A stretch of DNA of 64,000 bases from JAVBNT01 sp031551355. Its GTDB lineage: Bacteria; Vulcanimicrobiota; CADAWZ01. The DNA is taken from positions 1-64,000 of the forward strand of contig JAVBNT010000002.1 in NCBI GenBank assembly GCA_031551355.1. Reading direction: 5' to 3'. Position 1 is the first letter of the stretch. Each line of letters starts with the position of its first letter. The position numbers were made by a program, and so were the translations under genes. A model generated the notes under the pieces. The model saw only the letters and a list, made by a program, of their open reading frames with translations. It was not told where the DNA came from and made no database searches. Positions 26,023-34,759 of this stretch are shown here, piece after piece.

Positions 26023-27876
26023 TTAATCCTTAACTTCATACTCGGCATCAATAACGTCATCATCACCTCCTGAAGCATTATGTGAAGAACCGCCCTGCTG
26101 CGATTGCCCCTCACCCTGGGGCTGGGCATTATTCTGAGCTCCCATTTTAGCATAAACTTCCTGGGACATTGCCGACAATGCGTTGGTAAGCTCTTCAATG
26201 CCTTTTTTCATGCCATCTTCGTTGTCGGCTTCAACGGCTTTTTTAAGCTCTGCGGCCGCGTTTTCAACTTTTGCTTTGTGTTCTGCAGAAGCCTTGTCGG
26301 CCAAATCCCTAACAGTTTTCTCACTCTGGTATATAAGAGTATCGGCACGGTGCTTAAGCTCAACCTTTTCAAGCCTCTTCTTGTCTTCGCTGGAATGCTT
26401 TTCAGCTTCGTCAACCATGCGGCTTACATCGTCCTTGGAAAGAGTCGTACTGGCCGTAATCTTAATCTGCTGCGATTTGCCGGTAGCCTTATCCTTGGCG
26501 GTAACCGACAATATACCGTTTGAATCAATATCGAAAGATACTTCTATCTGCGGAATACCCCTCGGTGCCGGAGGTATATCGGCAAGTATAAACTTTCCGA
26601 GAGTTTTGTTGTCACCGGCAAAATCACGTTCTCCCTGAAGGACATGTATTTCCACACCGGGCTGGTTATCGGCGGCGGTAGAGAAAATCTCCGATTTATT
26701 ACACGGAATAGCCGTATTTCTGGGAATAAGTTTTGTCATCACACCGCCAAGAGTCTCAATACCAAGCGTCAGCGGAGTTACGTCAACAAGAACGATATCC
26801 TTAACTTCTCCGGAAAGAACACCTGCCTGAATTGCCGCACCAAGAGCAACGCATTCGTCAGGGTTGATATCCTTATTGGGTTCTTTTCCAAAAGTATTTC
26901 TTACATAATCGACGATCATCGGCATACGTGTGGAGCCGCCAACGAGCAAAATTCTATCAATATCCTTACTCGTAAGCTTGGCATCGTCCATTGCCTGCTG
27001 AACCGGTTTGCGGCAGCGCTCTACAAGATGGTAGGTTAATTCTTCAAACTTGGCTCTTGTAAGCGTGACATCCAAATGTTTAGGTCCGGAGGCATCGGCA
27101 GTTATAAACGGAAGATTTATATTCGTCTGCAATACTGCCGAGAGCTCTATTTTTGCTTTTTCAGAAGCTTCCTTAAGCCGCTGCTTGGCCATACTGTCGC
27201 TTCTCAGGTCAATGCCGTTCATCCTTTTGAATTCATCGGCAAGCCAGTTCATAACCTCATTATCCCAATCATCTCCGCCGAGTTTCGTATCGCCGCTTGT
27301 CGATTTAACTTCAAAAACACCTTCGCCGATTTCCAGTACCGACACATCGAAAGTACCGCCGCCAAGATCAAATACAAGAACTTTGAGCATCTGCTCCTGC
27401 TTGTCAAGACCATAAGCCAAAGCGGAAGCCGTCGGTTCATTGATAATACGCAGCACTTCAAGTCCGGCAATTGTTCCGGCATTTTTTGTAGCCTGTCTCT
27501 GAGAATCGTTAAAATATGCAGGAACAGTAATAACCGCCTGAGTAACAGGGCCTCCCAAATATTTCTCGGCATCATCCTTAAGCTTTTTAAGAACCATTGC
27601 CGAAATTTCTTCCGGGCTGTAATTTTTGTCGTCAATCTTAACTTTATGGTTAGTCCCCATATGACGTTTTATGGAAACGACCGTCTTATCAGGATTACTT
27701 ACCGCCTGACGTTTTGCAAGCTCGCCCACAAGACGCTCGCCCGTTTTTGAAAAACCGACTATGGAAGGAGTCGTTCTGTTCCCTTCAGAGTTTGCAATCA
27801 CCGAAGGCTTTCCGCCCTCCATAACAGCTACTACGGAATTTGTGGTTCCCAAATCAATTCCAACTATTTTTGACAT
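26023..27876 (-). CDS. dnaK: Chaperone DnaK (Hsp70)
   Basis: 617 residues. ATPase domain (1-370) with GIDLGTTNSVVAVMEGG, PAYFNDSQRQATKNAG, VFDLGGGTFDVSVLE and VLLVGGSTRMP-type (ILLVGGSTRMP). Substrate-binding domain (about 385-500), with VTPLTLGIETLGGVMTKLIPRN. The lid and a Gln/Gly-rich tail end in DDDVIDAEYEVKD, a close match to the usual bacterial DnaK end. It refolds proteins with DnaJ and GrpE, and probably acts with HspR as the temperature sensor of the operon. Confidence 0.98.
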   Translation of the reverse strand: MSKIVGIDLGTTNSVVAVMEGGKPSVIANSEGNRTTPSIVGFSKTGERLVGELAKRQAVSNPDKTVVSIKRHMGTNHKVKIDDKNYSPEEISAMVLKKLKDDAEKYLGGPVTQAVITVPAYFNDSQRQATKNAGTIAGLEVLRIINEPTASALAYGLDKQEQMLKVLVFDLGGGTFDVSVLEIGEGVFEVKSTSGDTKLGGDDWDNEVMNWLADEFKRMNGIDLRSDSMAKQRLKEASEKAKIELSAVLQTNINLPFITADASGPKHLDVTLTRAKFEELTYHLVERCRKPVQQAMDDAKLTSKDIDRILLVGGSTRMPMIVDYVRNTFGKEPNKDINPDECVALGAAIQAGVLSGEVKDIVLVDVTPLTLGIETLGGVMTKLIPRNTAIPCNKSEIFSTAADNQPGVEIHVLQGERDFAGDNKTLGKFILADIPPAPRGIPQIEVSFDIDSNGILSVTAKDKATGKSQQIKITASTTLSKDDVSRMVDEAEKHSSEDKKRLEKVELKHRADTLIYQSEKTVRDLADKASAEHKAKVENAAAELKKAVEADNEDGMKKGIEELTNALSAMSQEVYAKMGAQNNAQPQGEGQSQQGGSSHNASGGDDDVIDAEYEVKD

Positions 27877-27961
27877 ATATTTATACCTCCTACAATTATT
27901 TACATATACTCGTTTTTTAATTATTTATACATATTAAAATTAAAAGCATTACCAAACTAAA

Positions 27962-28579
27962 TCAGGAAGCCGGCTTTTTAGCGACAACAACCATTGAAGG
28001 CCGTATAACACGGTCATGCAGCTTGTATCCTTTTAAAAGCTCCTTCAAAACGGTATCATCATCGTGTTCATCCGATTCCTCACAATGCATAACCTGATGC
28101 TCTTCCGGATCCAAAGGCTTGCCGACACAGCAGATCTCAGAAACCCCTTCTCTTGTAAGAACGTTACACACCTGCTTGTGCACCATCTGCAAACCTTCTT
28201 TCAGCGCCTCATAATTCTGAGATAATTCCGCAGCCGAAATGGCACGTTCAAAATTGTCTATTACCGGTATTATCTCCATAACAATTCTTTCAACAGCATA
28301 TTTACGGGCGTTAGCAACCTCCTCTTCTTTCCTTTTTCTAAAATTATCAAAATCGGCATAAAGCCTCTTGACAGTTTCCTCAAGCTCCGCAATTTTGGCG
28401 TCTTTTTCATCAACAGGAGCTTCCAATGGCTCTGACAATTCTTCAACGGCATCAACAGCCGCCGTTTCATTCACCGGCTCCGACTTAAGCTCCGAAGCAT
28501 CCTTTACCGGAATTTTAATAACTTTTTCAGAAACATTGTTTCCGGCCGTATTGCTGTCGGCATACTCCTTGTTAGTCAT
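27962..28579 (-). CDS. grpE: Nucleotide exchange factor GrpE
   Basis: 205 residues. A long acidic, low-complexity N-terminus (1-70), a helix (about 70-110: KRLYADFDNFRKRKEEEVANARKYA), IPVIDNFERAIS, and the C-terminal beta-domain (VSEICCVGKPLDPEEHQVMHCEES ... LLKGYKLHDRVIRPSMVVVAK). GrpE releases ADP from DnaK. First gene of the heat-shock operon. Confidence 0.97.
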   Translation of the reverse strand: MTNKEYADSNTAGNNVSEKVIKIPVKDASELKSEPVNETAAVDAVEELSEPLEAPVDEKDAKIAELEETVKRLYADFDNFRKRKEEEVANARKYAVERIVMEIIPVIDNFERAISAAELSQNYEALKEGLQMVHKQVCNVLTREGVSEICCVGKPLDPEEHQVMHCEESDEHDDDTVLKELLKGYKLHDRVIRPSMVVVAKKPAS

Positions 28580-28728
28580 AAAAAATCACTCTCCCGTTTA
28601 CCTACATTAAAAATAATCGACAACAGCTAAAATATTTAAAAACGTAAAACTTACACCATACAATTCTTTAGCCCATCAACAAAAACCTCTTTTATCAAAA
28701 TTTAGTCATAAATCATTCGTTCAACTAC

Positions 28729-28757
28729 ATTATAAAATTTTAGTCAATTACTGTCAA
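28729..28757 (-). promoter_or_regulatory. Promoter of the grpE-dnaK operon (perfect consensus)
   Basis: Minus strand TTGACA (28757-28752), 17-nt spacer, TATAAT (28734-28729), about 150 nt upstream of grpE. A perfect vegetative promoter fits control by a repressor (HspR) rather than by an alternative sigma factor. No clear HAIR or CIRCE palindrome was found nearby. Confidence 0.9.
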
Positions 28758-29048
28758 GTTTTATTACAAAAATATTGCAACATATTTTGATAAACTCTAA
28801 ATATCTCAAAAAATACGCTTTTGATCTTGCATTTACAGACTCTCAGTATGCCGATAATGGAAAATACGGTGGTATTTATAAATATTGACACGCCAAAACT
28901 CTATCTACCGGAATCCAAGCGGGCTTATCGCCGCCGTCAGGTCATGTACACTGAGAAAAAAATAAAAAGCACAAAGCCGCCTGGCAGCAAACAGTCATGC
29001 TCCAACATCTTTCAAGAAGTTATAAACGGAATAAGTTTACTTAATTCT

Positions 29049-29077
29049 TTGAAAAAATAACCTGCACATGATATAAT
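29049..29077 (+). promoter_or_regulatory. Promoter of the tandem membrane-protein genes
   Basis: TTGAAA (29049-29054), 17-nt spacer, TATAAT (29072-29077), about 35 nt before the 29118 start region. Confidence 0.75.
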
Positions 29078-29117
29078 TAGGATCGAAATAATATATTAGG
29101 GGGATATAAAATAATTT

Positions 29118-30392
29118 ATGAAAAATAATAACTATGAGCAAAAAAAAGCGGAACTTGACGGGAAAAACAAAAAAACCGCAAAGATCGCAATAATCATTGC
29201 AGCAGTTATATTTACCGGTCTGATATTCCTGGGCCTGATATTTGGAGGAGGTCTTTTCATCCTAGGTTCCATGGGAGAAAACAAAGAATTTACCGAAATA
29301 TCTTCCGGACAGCAGGAACAAAGCGGAAATCAAAACGCCCCCACTACCGAGCAGAATAACCCGGATACAGCGTCATTTACAAATAATCCGCAAAAAAAAG
29401 CGGAAAATGCCCAACAAACGGAAAATACGCGCGGTGATATGCCCGCAAACGGAATGCAGAAAGTCTCGGCAATGGACGCCAAAGCAGGCCTTGAGGCATT
29501 TTCAATAAACATACCTCAAGGCTGGACGCATACTCTTGACACCGTCTGGAATCAAAAAAATAACCCTATGGTTAATTTTCAATTTAATGCCAAGTCGCCT
29601 GACGGAATAGCTAATGTAGGCATCTCCCCGATTTTTATGTTTTATGATATGCCGGTAATGAATGGAAAAAATTTCATGTACCACTCCGTAATGAAACCCA
29701 AAGAAGCTTTCACTTATTTCATGGATCTTTATGCAAAAAACGATCCTAAAATGGCCTCTAAAGGTTATAAAATAGTCAATTCATACGATCTTCCTGAAAC
29801 CCAGGAAGGGGTTTATAAAACATATGAATCTTACCTTCTGGCAAATTATACGGAAGACGGCATTGATAAACATGAAATTGTCCACGCGATAGTAAAAGTA
29901 AACAACCAGTATCCAGCTATGCCGTCATGGCAATTAACTACATATTACAGCAACGACAAACGCAGTACCCCGCTCAAAGAGATCGCCGGCAGATTAAAAC
30001 CAATTATCTCCACAATTAATCCAAATCCGCAATGGCTGCAAAAAAAAGAAGCTCAGGTTGGGCAGTGGGTCGCTCAAAATGCTCAAGATACCAAAATCAG
30101 ACAAGGTCAAATTCAGGCTCAAAACGAGATGTTCCAGGCACGACAGAATGTCTATAAAAACAGACAGGACAGCAGTGAAAGAATATCAAATATGCAGATT
30201 AACGCGCTTACCGGTAAGAGCGATTATACAAACACAACAACGGGACAGACATTTAAAGACGATAATTCATCAAAATATATCTATACAAACCCTACCAACA
30301 ACGAAAGAATCTATACAAATGATTCCACATACAATCCTAACTCCGATATCAATGTAAACAGCGTTGACTGGAGTCAGGCTACAGAGCAGTAA
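29118..30392 (+). CDS. Membrane-anchored protein of unknown function, paralogue 1
   Basis: 424 residues, not recognised. Charged N-terminus (MKNNNYEQKKAELDGKNKKT), one membrane span (about 21-50), a Gln/Asn-rich linker (about 52-110), a globular domain (about 120-310), a Gln-rich helix, and a C-terminal module (about 365-424) containing SSKYIYTNPTNNERIYTNDS. The orientation implied is N-in with the bulk outside. The next gene is a paralogue that keeps both ends but lacks the middle domain. The globular domain includes SINIPQGWTHTLDTVW, reminiscent of lipoprotein domains that begin with a predicted strand, but no family is assigned. Confidence 0.8.
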   Translation: MKNNNYEQKKAELDGKNKKTAKIAIIIAAVIFTGLIFLGLIFGGGLFILGSMGENKEFTEISSGQQEQSGNQNAPTTEQNNPDTASFTNNPQKKAENAQQTENTRGDMPANGMQKVSAMDAKAGLEAFSINIPQGWTHTLDTVWNQKNNPMVNFQFNAKSPDGIANVGISPIFMFYDMPVMNGKNFMYHSVMKPKEAFTYFMDLYAKNDPKMASKGYKIVNSYDLPETQEGVYKTYESYLLANYTEDGIDKHEIVHAIVKVNNQYPAMPSWQLTTYYSNDKRSTPLKEIAGRLKPIISTINPNPQWLQKKEAQVGQWVAQNAQDTKIRQGQIQAQNEMFQARQNVYKNRQDSSERISNMQINALTGKSDYTNTTTGQTFKDDNSSKYIYTNPTNNERIYTNDSTYNPNSDINVNSVDWSQATEQ

Positions 30393-30429
30393 TATAGAAC
30401 AGTCTATTTTGAGGAGATATTTAATAAAT

Positions 30430-31077
30430 ATGGAACACAACGACTATGAACAGAAAAAGGCCGAACTGGCAGCAAAAAATAAAAAGACTGTAAAGATAGT
30501 AATAATCATTGCGGCAGTATTATTTGCGGGCTTTATATTTATGAGCCTGATATTAGGAGGCGGACTTTTTCTTTTAGGCACCCTTGGGGAAGACACAGAG
30601 GTCACCGGCACACAGCAGCAAGGGCAGTTTCCGCAGCAGGAACAATTCCCGCAGCAAGGGCAATTTCCACAGCAGGGTCAATATACACCGCAGCAAGGCG
30701 GCAATCAAAATGCTTTTCAAACAGGTCGATACAACCCTGATACAGGGACCTTCACCAATAATCCTCAAAATACTGTGCAAAACACACAAAATATTGGCTC
30801 CTCACAAGGAATGCCCGGCATTCTCGCAACAAAAAAAAATTACAATGCCAATACGAACAGAAGCAAATTATCAAACACCCGGTATAACGCCGCTACGAGT
30901 CAGAATGATTATATAAATCCAACAACGGGAAAACAATTCAAAGATAGTGATTCGTCAAAATATATCTATGTAAATCCAGTCAACAACGAAAGAATTTACA
31001 CCAATGACTCCACATACAATCCTAACTCCGCCCCCGGTGTTAACAGCGTTAACCGGACTCGGGCAAAGAAGAAGTAG
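30430..31077 (+). CDS. Membrane-anchored protein of unknown function, paralogue 2 (middle domain missing)
   Basis: 215 residues from the ATG at 30430, preceded by GAGGAGATATTTAATAA; an upstream in-frame ATG overlaps the end of paralogue 1. The N-terminus (NDYEQKKAELAAKNKKTVKI) and membrane span match paralogue 1. Then comes a Gln/Phe/Pro-rich stretch with repeats of QQGQFPQ type, and the same C-terminal module (SSKYIYVNPVNNERIYTNDS). The roughly 190-residue globular domain of paralogue 1 is absent. The two genes are 37 nt apart and surely one operon. Confidence 0.8.
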   Translation: MEHNDYEQKKAELAAKNKKTVKIVIIIAAVLFAGFIFMSLILGGGLFLLGTLGEDTEVTGTQQQGQFPQQEQFPQQGQFPQQGQYTPQQGGNQNAFQTGRYNPDTGTFTNNPQNTVQNTQNIGSSQGMPGILATKKNYNANTNRSKLSNTRYNAATSQNDYINPTTGKQFKDSDSSKYIYVNPVNNERIYTNDSTYNPNSAPGVNSVNRTRAKKK

Positions 31078-31358
31078 TTTTTAAGCCTATCCTTAAAGAA
31101 ACTCCCGCAAGTGAGCATCTGGCATACAGTCAAAACATTAGCGGTGCTACAGCGGGTGTTTTTATTTTAATGTTATGCCTGGCGGTTTTAATTTTTTGAA
31201 CGTATTTTTATCATGACCCTGAGAATTATATTTAACATTAATGATTTTATACCTATTAATATTAAACCTGATAAAACAATATTAAAGCACCGCTTAGACG
31301 ATATCACAAAAAAAAAGCTTTTACAGAAGTTTTTTTTATCAAAAACAAATTGTTTTTT

Positions 31359-31388
31359 TTGACAATATATAAATTTTTGTGCTAAAAT
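31359..31388 (+). promoter_or_regulatory. Promoter of the permease gene
   Basis: TTGACA (31359-31364), 18-nt spacer, TAAAAT (31383-31388), about 40 nt before the start codon. Confidence 0.65.
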
Positions 31389-31429
31389 TATGACTCAAAG
31401 GTCCAAAAAATCTAAGGGGCAAAGCTTAT

Positions 31430-32746
31430 ATGGATACAAATTCAATTATCGCAGTAGCGATTTTTATCATCACATTCGCATTCATTCTGGGCGAAAAAGC
31501 TGTTCATGTCCACCGCACGGTAATTGCAATGTGCGGCGCCGTAGCAATGGTGCTGGCGGGAACCTGGTTTCATTTCTATGACTACAAAGCTGCATTTGCA
31601 ATGATCGATCTCGATACGATCGGCCTGCTTTTCGGAATGATGGCTCTGTTGGCAATGTTGGAAAAAACCGGGGCTTTTCAGTATCTGGCAATAAAAGTGG
31701 CAAGGCTCAGCCGCGGCAATCCGCTGAGGCTGCTCTTTTATCTCGCCGTGACAACAAGCGTTTTGTCAATGTTTCTCGACAACGTAACAACAGTCGTTTT
31801 ACTGGCACCGGTAACTGTTTTAATCACAAGTCTTTTAGGATTTTCACCGATACCGTTCCTAATTTCCGAGGCCCTGCTTTCAAACATCAGCGGCGTGGCA
31901 ACTCTGGTCGGCGACCCGCCGAACATAATGATCGCCTCAGCGGTGAAAGAGCTGAGTTTTATGTCGTTCATAACCCATCTGGCACCACATGTTTTTATCA
32001 TCTGGATTGTGGCATTCGGAATGATAATGCTTACCTTCAGAAAGGAGCTGGCAGCAAAACCCAAAGGACTGAAAGCCCTTTTAAAAATGAATCCCGAATC
32101 ATCGCTTACGGACAAACCTAATGCAATAAAACTTTGCGTATTGTTCCTGTTTATAGTTCTTCTGTTCTTTATTGCCGAACATATACACCTTAGAACTTCA
32201 ATAGTTGCCATACTGGGAGCCGCAATTGGCTTTGTGATCACAAAATCTGATGTTGAAGAGACTTTTAAGTCTGTAGAATTCCCGATACTAATATTTTTTG
32301 CGGCTCTGTTTGTTGCCGTAGGCGGGCTGGAACACAGCGGAGTCCTTAAACAGCTCTCGACATCAATTACATCACTGGCAAAAACAAATATGCTGCTGTG
32401 CTGCATAACAATGATCTGGGTTGCGGCGATCGCTTCGGCAATCGTCGATAATATACCATTTACAATCGCCATGATTCCGGTCATACAGTTGCTGGGAGTG
32501 CAAATGGGAGATCCCCATCTGGTAACGCCTCTCTGGTGGGCACTAGCTCTTGGCGTCGGCTTAGGAGGAAACGGCACTCATATCGGTGCTACGGCAAATA
32601 TTGTAGTTGTCAGCCTGTCGGAAAAAACGCCGACTCCGATTACCACCCTGACCTGGCTTAAATCCGGCTCACTGACGACAATTGCTTCACTCATCGTTGC
32701 CACCATTACATTCTGGCTGATGTACGGCCATATGACTACCAGATAA
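31430..32746 (+). CDS. ArsB/NhaD-type ion transporter (CitMHS superfamily permease)
   Basis: 438 residues with about 11-12 membrane spans. The paired re-entrant motifs of the ion transporter superfamily are visible: SMFLDNVTTVVLLAPVTVL followed by LVGDPPNIMIAS in the first half, and AIVDNIPFTIAMIPVI followed by GGNGTHIGATANIVVV in the second. These are shared by ArsB arsenite pumps, NhaD sodium/proton antiporters and dicarboxylate carriers. The substrate is undecided; no ars genes are nearby. Preceded by AAGGGGCAAAGCTTAT. Confidence 0.88.
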   Translation: MDTNSIIAVAIFIITFAFILGEKAVHVHRTVIAMCGAVAMVLAGTWFHFYDYKAAFAMIDLDTIGLLFGMMALLAMLEKTGAFQYLAIKVARLSRGNPLRLLFYLAVTTSVLSMFLDNVTTVVLLAPVTVLITSLLGFSPIPFLISEALLSNISGVATLVGDPPNIMIASAVKELSFMSFITHLAPHVFIIWIVAFGMIMLTFRKELAAKPKGLKALLKMNPESSLTDKPNAIKLCVLFLFIVLLFFIAEHIHLRTSIVAILGAAIGFVITKSDVEETFKSVEFPILIFFAALFVAVGGLEHSGVLKQLSTSITSLAKTNMLLCCITMIWVAAIASAIVDNIPFTIAMIPVIQLLGVQMGDPHLVTPLWWALALGVGLGGNGTHIGATANIVVVSLSEKTPTPITTLTWLKSGSLTTIASLIVATITFWLMYGHMTTR

Positions 32747-32759
32747 CCAAATCAGCACC

Positions 32760-33105
32760 AGCACCACCGTCTAACAGGTGGTTTGCACAAAGCCTATAAG
32801 GCATTATTACAAGCCAGCGTCTCAAGGCGCTGGCTTTCACATTTTAGGAGGAATACTTACAAGCATATGAACATGATCCGATTTAAGATGCCCCTCTAAT
32901 ATCTCAACACCTTTATATTTACACAACAAACTCAATATTTCACGAAGACTATCGCGGTATTGATTATATATTATTTTTCGCCTATACTTAGGGGAGAAGA
33001 CAATATGATACTTACAAAGCCATTAGGTATGAGATAAACTATTTGCTTTTTGAGCCATTAAACATCACCTTTTATCATCCACCCGCATAGCCAGGTGGTT
33101 TTTTG
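32760..33105. mobile_element. IS200/IS605-family remnant with hairpin ends
   Basis: A decayed tnpA is flanked by related stem-loops: CCACC-GTCTAACA-GGTGG near 32763-32780 and CCACCCGCATAGCCAGGTGG near 33079-33098. Two further hairpins lie inside the left end (GCCT-ATA-AGGC and AGCCAGCG-TCTCAAGG-CGCTGGCT at 32814-32837). IS200/IS605 elements lack terminal inverted repeats and are recognised by subterminal hairpins, which fits. Boundaries are approximate. Confidence 0.7.
32837..33058 (-). pseudogene. tnpA: IS200-like transposase tnpA, broken
   Basis: Translating the minus strand from the ATG at 33058 gives MAQKANSLSHT, a TAA stop at codon 12, then the clear Y1-transposase sequence KYHIVFSPKYRRKI, REILSLLCKYKGVEILEGHL and SDHVHMLVSIPPKM before a TGA. 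The HVH metal-binding motif survives. The second half with the catalytic tyrosine is gone. It is inactive by both a nonsense codon and 3' truncation. It could still be mobilised in trans if its ends are intact, but that is inference. Confidence 0.88.
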
Positions 33106-33129
33106 TTTCAGTCGCTATGCTCCATCAAC

Positions 33130-33549
33130 CAGGATTCACGCATGAGACGCTTACTTTGCCTGCCAACAGACATTTTAGTAAGTTTTCATAGTTACATACG
33201 ACCATCCCTTCCCGCAGACCGCTTTTGTTTGGTTGATTTTTTGTGAAGACGCTCCGGAATCGACCTTAATGTCAACAAATTCAAGAGACAAAACGCGAAC
33301 TCACTCCTGCGCTCACTTCGTTCGACTCCGTTGCTTCGGACATGCGTTTTGATGGAATCAGATTAGAATTTGCTTCCTTAAGGGGCCCGCTTCCTACCGC
33401 GATAGGCAAAAAATCAACCAAACAAAAGCAACTTATCAGATTGTGAGTATCTTATATGTCACACCTCTTATTTTTATTGCGTAACATATTCCACATTTAT
33501 TTAAATTATCATGCAATTTTGTAGGAAATTTTTCTCATGCGTGAATCCT
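33130..33549. mobile_element. MITE-like non-autonomous element with 17-bp TIRs
   Basis: AGGATTCACGCATGAGA (33131-33147) is exactly inverted at 33533-33549. The 11-bp sequence GCTCCATCAAC occurs immediately outside both ends (33119-33129 and 33550-33560), as expected of a target-site duplication. Inside, a 23-bp perfect inverted repeat (33221-33243 and 33407-33429) bounds a long imperfect hairpin. No ORF with protein-like content. An 11-bp duplication is compatible with IS4-group transposases; the parent element is not in the window. Confidence 0.85.
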
Positions 33550-33576
33550 GCTCCATCAACAGACTAAAGTCGTAAT

Positions 33577-33618
33577 AAAACAGTGGGGGCCGTCTATTGA
33601 GACAACCCCCACTGTTTT
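33577..33618 (-). terminator. Terminator of the S51-like peptidase gene
   Basis: AAAACAGTGGGGG and CCCCCACTGTTTT form a perfect 13-bp stem; on the minus strand it is followed by TTTTATTA. It lies 30 nt after the stop codon at 33648. Confidence 0.85.
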
Positions 33619-33647
33619 CAATTAATTGTGAAAGAACATCCTTAAAA

Positions 33648-34577
33648 TTAATTACTGTCAATTATCTGTTGGATGCTGGAGTATTCGGAAGGCATCTGGC
33701 TCCAGTAATCTATAAAGCGTCCGTCAGTGGTTATCACCGTAGCATCCTGCCATTTTCCGTCCGGAGAAATGATCCTGACCATAACATCGCCGCCGTTAAA
33801 CGCCCAATGACGGCCATCATTATATATATGGTCGATCTTGACACCCATCCTCGTTTTGATATGGAACTCATGGTGAGGAACATCCCAGGAATTGTCGGTA
33901 ACAAACCAGATGATCTGGAATGTATTTCCCGACCATAAATTAAACTGATGAGCCGCAATACCGGAATCATTCGGAAGGCCGAACACCATGCAATGCGGTA
34001 AATTAGCCGCAAGATGCCAGATCTCCCCTTCTCTTCCAGGTTCGTGATGAAGCGTTGTGACAACATTTCTGGCAAGTCCGAATCCGTAAGGGTCTGCCAT
34101 CCTTCTTGAGCCGACTTCACACAAATACTGGCAAAGCTGATCGGCACCGGCGGAGAAACCAACCGTAAGCAGGCCTCTTTGCTGGCGTTCATGCAATATT
34201 CTGCTGAAAAGTTCTCTGTCACCATAATACATATCACCCATTGCTTTATATCTCGCAAGCCCCAGAGAACTGCTGCCACCGCCGAGAACAACTACTTCAC
34301 TGTGCCAAAGCATATGGAAAAAGATGTCAACATCATCGCGGCTTAAATTGTCCGACCAAAAAAACGGGTGATAATTAAGTCCCCACTGAGCAAAGCGATC
34401 ATAATACCAACGGAAATTATTATAATCAAACTCCTGCCCATGCCTTGTACGCTGTGAAAAAGGAAGATGCAGCAAAGTCTTATTGTCGCAACTGTTCAGC
34501 GCACGCTCAACTATCCACCAACGGTGCATATATTCACATCTATCGTGAGAAGAATAAATTAGCGCGGTAGGTCTCAT
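33648..34577 (-). CDS. Peptidase S51 / cyanophycinase-like protein
   Basis: 309 residues. The class I amidotransferase-like fold of peptidase E and cyanophycinase is suggested by EVVVLGGGSSSLGLARYKAM followed by LLTVGFSAGADQLC, with the nucleophile Ser in GFSAGA (residue about 143), and by a later His-containing region (TTLHHEPGREGEIWHLAANLPHCMVFGLPNDSG). Members cleave Asp dipeptides or cyanophycin or act on other amide bonds; the substrate is unknown here. No signal peptide. Unusually rich in Trp, His and Tyr. AAGGGG lies ahead of the ATG. Confidence 0.7.
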   Translation of the reverse strand: MRPTALIYSSHDRCEYMHRWWIVERALNSCDNKTLLHLPFSQRTRHGQEFDYNNFRWYYDRFAQWGLNYHPFFWSDNLSRDDVDIFFHMLWHSEVVVLGGGSSSLGLARYKAMGDMYYGDRELFSRILHERQQRGLLTVGFSAGADQLCQYLCEVGSRRMADPYGFGLARNVVTTLHHEPGREGEIWHLAANLPHCMVFGLPNDSGIAAHQFNLWSGNTFQIIWFVTDNSWDVPHHEFHIKTRMGVKIDHIYNDGRHWAFNGGDVMVRIISPDGKWQDATVITTDGRFIDYWSQMPSEYSSIQQIIDSN

Positions 34578-34759
34578 ATTCTATGATACCCCTTTCAAAT
34601 ATAGTAATTCAGAAACTCCCGAAAAAGTTAAATTCCAGAAACAAATGAATTTCCCTTCAAAAATCTTGCTAATGGACTATATCTCAAAAGAAGGGTTCTA
34701 TTAAAATGAAATAGAAATAAAAAAACGATAAAATATTCGAAAAATCGAGGACTGGCTGT

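Noticed and set aside
28821..29060. Plus-strand ORF of 79 codons upstream of the tandem membrane proteins
   Set aside because: No ribosome-binding site, composition not protein-like, and it ends in the -35 region of a good promoter.
31078..31358. Terminator after the second membrane-anchored paralogue
   Set aside because: A T-rich tract (near 31160) follows only weak pairing; no stem good enough to annotate. The rest of this 280-nt gap shows nothing.
31738..32577. Long minus-strand ORF (279 codons) inside the permease gene
   Set aside because: Antisense shadow of the clear ArsB/NhaD-type permease on the plus strand.
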